A stretch of DNA of 9,956 nucleotides from contig DDAD01000140.1 of the NCBI GenBank assembly GCA_002333205.1, positions 32,965 to 42,920 on the forward strand. Direction: 5' to 3'. This DNA comes from Pedobacter sp. UBA2067 (GTDB taxonomy: Bacteria > Bacteroidota > Bacteroidia > Sphingobacteriales > Sphingobacteriaceae). The position numbers were made by a program, and so were the translations under genes. Below are positions 6,242 through 9,956 of the stretch, in pieces. Below the pieces are notes generated by a model. The model ran no database searches and was not told where the DNA came from. It saw only the letters and a program-made list of their open reading frames with translations. How positions within the stretch are numbered: position 1 is the stretch's first letter; each line of letters begins with the position of its first letter.

Positions 6242-7923
6242 TGATTATGATAAGAAAAAACATGAAAACTAAATTAATATATCTGTTTGTGTCAGCTGCG
6301 CTGATGACAACGGCATGCAAAAAAGAATTCCTGAATTCACCCCCACTAGGGCAGCTTTCAAAGGATCAGCTCGCGGAGAAGAGTGGTGTAGAGACGGTTA
6401 TTGTTGGTGCCTATAGTGTGCTGAATGGTCAGATTGATCAGGCCTCGAATGCGTTTAACTCCCCTGCATCTAACTGGTCTTTTGGAGATGTAACTTCAGA
6501 TGATGCCTATAAAGGTGGAGGTGGTACAGGCGACCAGAATAACATCCATAAAATGGAAACCTTTACAGTTGATGCAACCTCGCTGGATGCACAAAGAAAG
6601 TGGATGGCGTGTTTCGAAGGTATCAACCGCGCAAACCAGGCATTAAGGTTAATTAAAACCGCTACCGGATATGATGACGCGCTGCGGAGTCAACGGATTG
6701 CAGAGATGCGTTTTTTACGGGGTCACTTTTATTTCGATCTGAAGAAAATCTATAATAAGATACCATACATTGATGAAACCGCAGAAGCGAAAGAAGACTA
6801 CTATGTTTCGAATGAGGCAATAAGTTCAGAAGAAGTATGGCGCAAGATCGAAGATGACTTTAAAGCAGGTATCAATGTACTTCCGAATACGCAGACTACA
6901 CAGCCTGGAAGACCTACCCGATTTGCAGCATGGGCATACTTAGCAAAAGCCTACATTTTCCAGAAGAAGTGGAATGAGGCTAAATCTGCTGCGGATACCG
7001 TGATCTTGAAAGGGAATTATGTGATGATGCCGAATTTCTCTGATACGTTCACGCCTGAAAACGATAACGGAAGAGAAATCATTTTCGCCGTACAGCACTC
7101 CATTAATGATGGTTCTACCAATAGCTACAATGGCTCCATTGGGGATCGCTTATTCCCAATTGGCGGACCATACTGGCCAGGTGCACAATACGGCTTTCTA
7201 CGGCCATCTCAGAACCTCGTGAATAGCTTTAAAACAAATGCAGCAGGTTTGCCTGTGGGAGACAATGTTGATGTGACCGCTACAGATTTTGTGGATCCAA
7301 GGTTAGATCACAGCATTGCTCGTGAAGGCATTCCATTTCTGGATCTTCCCGCACCATACAGCACCACCTGGATCCGTGATCTTGCAACCTATGGTCCATT
7401 TAGTTTGAAAAAGCGTCTGGTATCTCCATTAGGTCCACACTGGCTAAGGGTTAATCCATATACGAATGATCTGAACTACTATGTGATTCGTTACCCGGAT
7501 GTGTTGCTATGGAAAGCGGAAGCTAGTATCGAAACAGGTGATTACGAAACCGGAAGGGCTTTAATCAACCAGGTGCGTTCAAGGGCACAAGGCAGCCGTA
7601 AAGTTCAGAAACTTACCGGTGGTGATGCGGCAAACTATAATGTGGCAGTATACCCTAATGCATTTGCAGGATATGATGAGGCTATGAGGGCATTGAAAAT
7701 GGAACGACGTCTGGAATTCTGTCTGGAGGGTCATCGTTTCTTTGACCTGGTAAGATGGGGCGAAGCTGGAACAGTGATCAATAAATATCTTGAGGTGGAA
7801 AGAACGAAACGCAGCTATTTGTCTATCGCCAACTTCCAACTCGGAAAGAATGAATATCAACCTATCCCGCAGAATGAAATTGACTTGAGCAAAGGTGCTC
7901 TGAAACAGAACTCCGGTTATTAA
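6241..7923 (+). CDS. SusD/RagB-family surface lipoprotein
   Basis: The substrate-binding lid of the SusC transporter encoded just upstream, anchored by lipid at the outer membrane. It is 560 residues from the ATG at 6241, which overlaps the SusC stop as TAATG. An ATG at 6262, after an A-rich stretch, gives a 553-residue protein with a more typical signal peptide, MKTKLIYLFVSAALMTTAC, and is at least as likely. The lipobox cysteine is encoded at 6316-6318. The N-terminal SusD-like region includes WMACFEGINRANQALRLI (121-138) and MRFLRGHFYFDLKKIYNKIPYID (156-178), the TPR-like helices that face SusC. The C-terminal RagB/SusD region has MERRLEFCLEGHRFFDLVRWGE and ends PIPQNEIDLSKGALKQNSGY, a family hallmark. 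A glycine-rich stretch, YKGGGGTGDQN (90-100), lies where relatives show a surface loop. It is the last gene of the unit and is followed directly by a strong terminator. Family is certain; ligand unknown. Confidence 0.95.
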   Translation: MIMIRKNMKTKLIYLFVSAALMTTACKKEFLNSPPLGQLSKDQLAEKSGVETVIVGAYSVLNGQIDQASNAFNSPASNWSFGDVTSDDAYKGGGGTGDQNNIHKMETFTVDATSLDAQRKWMACFEGINRANQALRLIKTATGYDDALRSQRIAEMRFLRGHFYFDLKKIYNKIPYIDETAEAKEDYYVSNEAISSEEVWRKIEDDFKAGINVLPNTQTTQPGRPTRFAAWAYLAKAYIFQKKWNEAKSAADTVILKGNYVMMPNFSDTFTPENDNGREIIFAVQHSINDGSTNSYNGSIGDRLFPIGGPYWPGAQYGFLRPSQNLVNSFKTNAAGLPVGDNVDVTATDFVDPRLDHSIAREGIPFLDLPAPYSTTWIRDLATYGPFSLKKRLVSPLGPHWLRVNPYTNDLNYYVIRYPDVLLWKAEASIETGDYETGRALINQVRSRAQGSRKVQKLTGGDAANYNVAVYPNAFAGYDEAMRALKMERRLEFCLEGHRFFDLVRWGEAGTVINKYLEVERTKRSYLSIANFQLGKNEYQPIPQNEIDLSKGALKQNSGY

Positions 7924-7936
7924 ACCATAATGATGC

Positions 7937-7972
7937 AAAAAGCCGCCGATGATTCATTGGCGGCTTTTTTTT
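7937..7972. terminator. Strong intrinsic terminator, probably two-way
   Basis: The arm at 7937-7950 (AAAAAGCCGCCGAT) pairs with 7956-7969 (ATTGGCGGCTTTTT) over 14 base pairs with one G-U pair, leaving a five-base loop, GATTC. Eight T residues (7965-7972) follow on the plus strand. On the minus strand the hairpin is followed by five T residues, so it can also end the leftward glycosyltransferase unit, whose stop codon at 7971-7973 overlaps the T tract. Confidence 0.9.
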
Positions 7973-8867
7973 ATAGCTTTCCTTTGATAAATCGTACGAG
8001 TCTGGTCCAGTAGGATCCTTTACGGTTTGCCAGAAACTTCCTGATGGCCTGATATGCAAGCGGGTGTTCCTTAATGGTTGCTGGAAACTGTCGGATAGGT
8101 CGTGGATTTACAATCACATTGTAAATGTCGTTAATGCCAGAATGCACACCTGTACCGTCATGGCCAATATTGTTCACCAGCGAATGTGACGGGTTGAGCG
8201 TTAATCCTCCTTTCAGGAATATCGACGCGTACCAGCGTATTGCCCAGGAGTCGTTTTTACCCTTTTTAAAATCCTGCATCTGTTTCCAGAAATTCATGGT
8301 CTTATCAATAGAGAAATCGTTGATCATCTTGCTGTCGAACTGCGGAATTAAAACATCAATATCCGGTTCGAACTGCTTCCATGCACGTTCCCATGTTGCC
8401 CAGCCCCAGCTGGTGGCTGCCCGGTAAAAAAAGCTCTCCGGAAGGTTGGGCGTTGTAAGGGGGTACATGTAAGCACCAATGTGCATCACCTTATGTTCGT
8501 AGCGATATCGGTTGAGTGCCTCATTGAAATAGGTAAGTGTATGCGGTGAGGTCACTAAATCATCTTCCAGCACAATTACCTGTTTGTAGTCGTTGATGAG
8601 TTGCGTTACCCCGGCAATTACCGAATTTGCCAATCCTGCGTTTTCCTTACGTTGGATAATTTCCACGGACTTGAAGCCTTCAACGGTTTTTAGAAAATCG
8701 CGTACTTCCTGAACCTTGTCTTCATCAACCGGGCTTTTCGGGCCATCGGAAAATATGAACAAGCGGCTTTCTGCTGCAACATCGTTCTGTTGAAGGAATT
8801 TGATTGTTCGTTCCGTATGCTGAGGCCGGTTATAGACGAATAAGGCTATTGGAGCAAAATTTTGCAT
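7971..8867 (-). CDS. Glycosyltransferase with GT-A fold (GT2-like)
   Basis: A 298-residue sugar transferase, probably using a nucleotide-sugar donor in the cytoplasm. It opens APIALFVYNRPQHTERTI (residues 5-22), the first strand and donor-binding turn of this group. RLFIFSDGPK (35-44) and RKENAGLANSVIAGV (73-87) follow, then QVIVLEDDLVTSP (96-108), where Glu101-Asp102-Asp103 occupies the metal-binding DxD position. Conserved downstream elements are SWGWATWERAW (153-163), KNDSWAIRWY (204-213) and LVNNIGHDGTGVHS (230-243). The frame stays open back to an ATG at 8951, but that would add 28 residues overlapping the upstream gene. The ATG at 8867 lies one base after that gene's stop and fits the family N-terminus, so it was chosen. 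Translation is probably coupled to the methyltransferase gene. Sugar and acceptor are unknown. Confidence 0.88.
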   Translation of the reverse strand: MQNFAPIALFVYNRPQHTERTIKFLQQNDVAAESRLFIFSDGPKSPVDEDKVQEVRDFLKTVEGFKSVEIIQRKENAGLANSVIAGVTQLINDYKQVIVLEDDLVTSPHTLTYFNEALNRYRYEHKVMHIGAYMYPLTTPNLPESFFYRAATSWGWATWERAWKQFEPDIDVLIPQFDSKMINDFSIDKTMNFWKQMQDFKKGKNDSWAIRWYASIFLKGGLTLNPSHSLVNNIGHDGTGVHSGINDIYNVIVNPRPIRQFPATIKEHPLAYQAIRKFLANRKGSYWTRLVRFIKGKL

Positions 8868-8868
8868 C

Positions 8869-9630
8869 TTAAAAAATTTGCAGGTTTTGACTCGAGTTTT
8901 TGGCCAGTACCGTATAGGCATTACCAAATTGCTCTTGTTTTTTCTTTCCAAGAATGGATCCGAATAGCTTTTTCAGCCTGTACTCCAATTCTATTTTAAG
9001 TACCCTGGTTATGGTCTTTTTGTTTTTTTTATTCTCGAACTCATTAAACTTAATGGTGTCCGGAGGGGTGAGCGATGTTTTATCAGCAATGATCTCCAGA
9101 CCTTCCCCCTGCAGTAAGAAGCGGATGAGCGTAGGGGTGTACATGTTGATGTGCCCATAATTTAGAAAGTGCTTCATACGCTTGTCAACTCCGAACCTGT
9201 AATCCAATGGTACCTCAACAACGACATGTTTGGCAACGCGATTCAACTCCCGGATCAGGATACGTTCATGCTCTACATGTTCCAGCACGTGTGCCAGGAT
9301 CACCAGGTCAAAATAACTGTCCGGATAGGGGATGGTATAGCCATCAAAGGATTGTACCGAATGGAGGCTTTTGAGCTTTCGGTTTTTAATCCGTTCTACA
9401 CCGGTATCCGCAATCTCCAGGGCGTAGATCGCTTTGCCGAAGTTTGCCCCGTCCAGAAAGTGGAGTATACTACCGTCGCCGGCGCCAACTTCAAGAATCC
9501 TCTCCGGGGCGATGCTTTTGCAAACGTCCATGATGTTTCGGGCTTTGGCTTTGGCGCCAAGCATGCGCCAGGCTTCATCGCTGGACTTGTAGAATTCATT
9601 ATAGGCGCTTTTTACGTCTTCACTTAGCAT
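8869..9630 (-). CDS. Class I SAM-dependent methyltransferase (methyltransferase-11 type)
   Basis: A 253-residue methyltransferase. Motif I is RILEVGAGDGS (residues 44-54), the textbook SAM loop. The acidic residue of the second strand is Glu72 in YALEIAD. YPDSYFDLVILAHVLEHVEH (102-121) is the motif IV and following helix, typical of the type 11 family, and VAKHVVVEVPLDY (132-144) is the next strand. The last 60 residues are very rich in Lys and Arg (ENKKNKKTITRVLKIELEYRLKKLFG), which could favour binding to membranes or an anionic acceptor. The gene lies 8 bases after the upstream methyltransferase-like gene and 1 base before the glycosyltransferase, so the three probably form one operon. A role in methylating a surface glycan is inferred from these neighbours; the sequence alone does not give the acceptor. 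Confidence 0.88.
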   Translation of the reverse strand: MLSEDVKSAYNEFYKSSDEAWRMLGAKAKARNIMDVCKSIAPERILEVGAGDGSILHFLDGANFGKAIYALEIADTGVERIKNRKLKSLHSVQSFDGYTIPYPDSYFDLVILAHVLEHVEHERILIRELNRVAKHVVVEVPLDYRFGVDKRMKHFLNYGHINMYTPTLIRFLLQGEGLEIIADKTSLTPPDTIKFNEFENKKNKKTITRVLKIELEYRLKKLFGSILGKKKQEQFGNAYTVLAKNSSQNLQIF

Positions 9631-9638
9631 AGAAATTC

Positions 9639-9956
9639 TTAGATCGAGAGGCAGTTATCAGGCCTGTAAAATACAGAAGTTGATTTGAGATAAAATAATC
9701 CGGGTGAAATGCCGCTAAACGATAGTTCTTTGAATCCCGCTTGTTTAAGTAATATCCTTGCATCATTATACGCAGGGCGTTCCGAATCGTCAAGAACCAC
9801 AACCCCTTTGTCGCTGAGTGCTGCAAGGCTGTATTTACAACAGTTTACGCGGTCGCGGCCATCTACGATAATGATGTCGAATTTCTCTGTCAGCATAGCC
9901 GCTTTGCGGGCATACTCACCATCAGTACTCAGTTGCGTGTAGATCATCTCGGCATT
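9639..9956 (-). CDS. SAM-dependent methyltransferase-like protein, C-terminal part (cut by window edge)
   Basis: The frame is open to the right edge, so only the last 105 residues are present. An internal ATG at 9947 is not likely to be the true start, since a Rossmann-type protein would need the upstream SAM-binding half. The visible part contains KFDIIIVDGRDRVNCCKYSLAAL (strand, Asp-Gly, and a helix with two adjacent cysteines), then KGVVVLDDSERPAY and GFKELSFSGISPGLFYLKSTSVFYR. This pattern of VDGRDR followed by GVVVLDDSERPxY resembles the C-terminal half of small class I methyltransferases found in Bacteroidota polysaccharide clusters. The assignment is from memory of the family and is tentative because motif I is outside the window. 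It is the first visible gene of the leftward operon; its promoter lies beyond the right edge. Confidence 0.68.
   Translation of the reverse strand, partial: NAEMIYTQLSTDGEYARKAAMLTEKFDIIIVDGRDRVNCCKYSLAALSDKGVVVLDDSERPAYNDARILLKQAGFKELSFSGISPGLFYLKSTSVFYRPDNCLSI

Noticed and set aside
6241..6261. Overlap of SusC stop and SusD start as a frameshift or fusion signal
   Set aside because: TAATG overlaps are ordinary in tightly packed operons, and the SusD protein has its own lipoprotein signal peptide, so a fused product makes no sense.
8868..8951. N-terminal extension of the leftward glycosyltransferase to an ATG at 8951
   Set aside because: The extra 28 residues overlap the end of the upstream methyltransferase and contain nothing typical of the family. 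The ATG at 8867, one base after that gene's stop, matches the usual N-terminus.
9169..9627. Plus-strand open frame of 152 codons opposite the methyltransferase
   Set aside because: The minus strand encodes intact SAM-binding motifs over the same bases, and the plus-strand product resembles no family I know.

Overview
The window looks like chromosomal DNA of a member of the Bacteroidota, most likely the Sphingobacteriaceae (Pedobacter or Mucilaginibacter type). The evidence is a complete ECF sigma / FecR / SusC / SusD set, ribosome-binding regions that are A-rich without Shine-Dalgarno sequences, and -7 boxes of the TAnnTTTG form. The genus is inferred from general resemblance and was not tested by any search.

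Layout: (1) Positions 1-482, minus strand: the N-terminal half of a GT4-type glycosyltransferase, starting at a TTG codon and running off the left edge. (2) Positions 483-583: a compact divergent promoter region with an 11-bp inverted repeat that carries a TATTTTTG box in each direction. (3) Positions 584-1336, plus strand: a class I SAM-dependent methyltransferase. (4) Positions 1431-7923, plus strand: a tight four-gene unit made of an ECF sigma factor, a FecR-type anti-sigma factor, a SusC-family TonB-dependent transporter and a SusD-family lipoprotein. Its gaps are 52 and 10 bases, followed by a stop/start overlap. (5) Positions 7937-7972: a strong, probably two-way intrinsic terminator between convergent units. 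(6) Positions 7971-9956, minus strand: a tightly packed run, read right to left, of a partial methyltransferase-like gene, a class I methyltransferase and a glycosyltransferase, with gaps of 8 and 1 bases.

How the parts work together: the sigma/FecR pair probably controls expression of the SusCD outer-membrane uptake complex. SusD captures an oligosaccharide or other ligand at the cell surface and SusC imports it using TonB energy. No glycoside hydrolase, polysaccharide lyase, protease or sulfatase is encoded here, so the ligand cannot be named. The flanking glycosyltransferases and methyltransferases look like assembly or decoration genes for a surface polysaccharide, so the uptake unit sits inside, or interrupts, a glycan-biosynthesis neighbourhood.

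Almost every base is accounted for, and no non-coding stretch exceeds about 101 bases. I saw no tRNA, rRNA, CRISPR array, insertion sequence or phage gene. I did not find a clearly novel system. The points most worth a second look are the SusC that lacks an STN domain although it sits beside a sigma/FecR pair, the mirrored divergent promoter with a near-leaderless TTG start, and the orphan SusCD between glycan-assembly genes.
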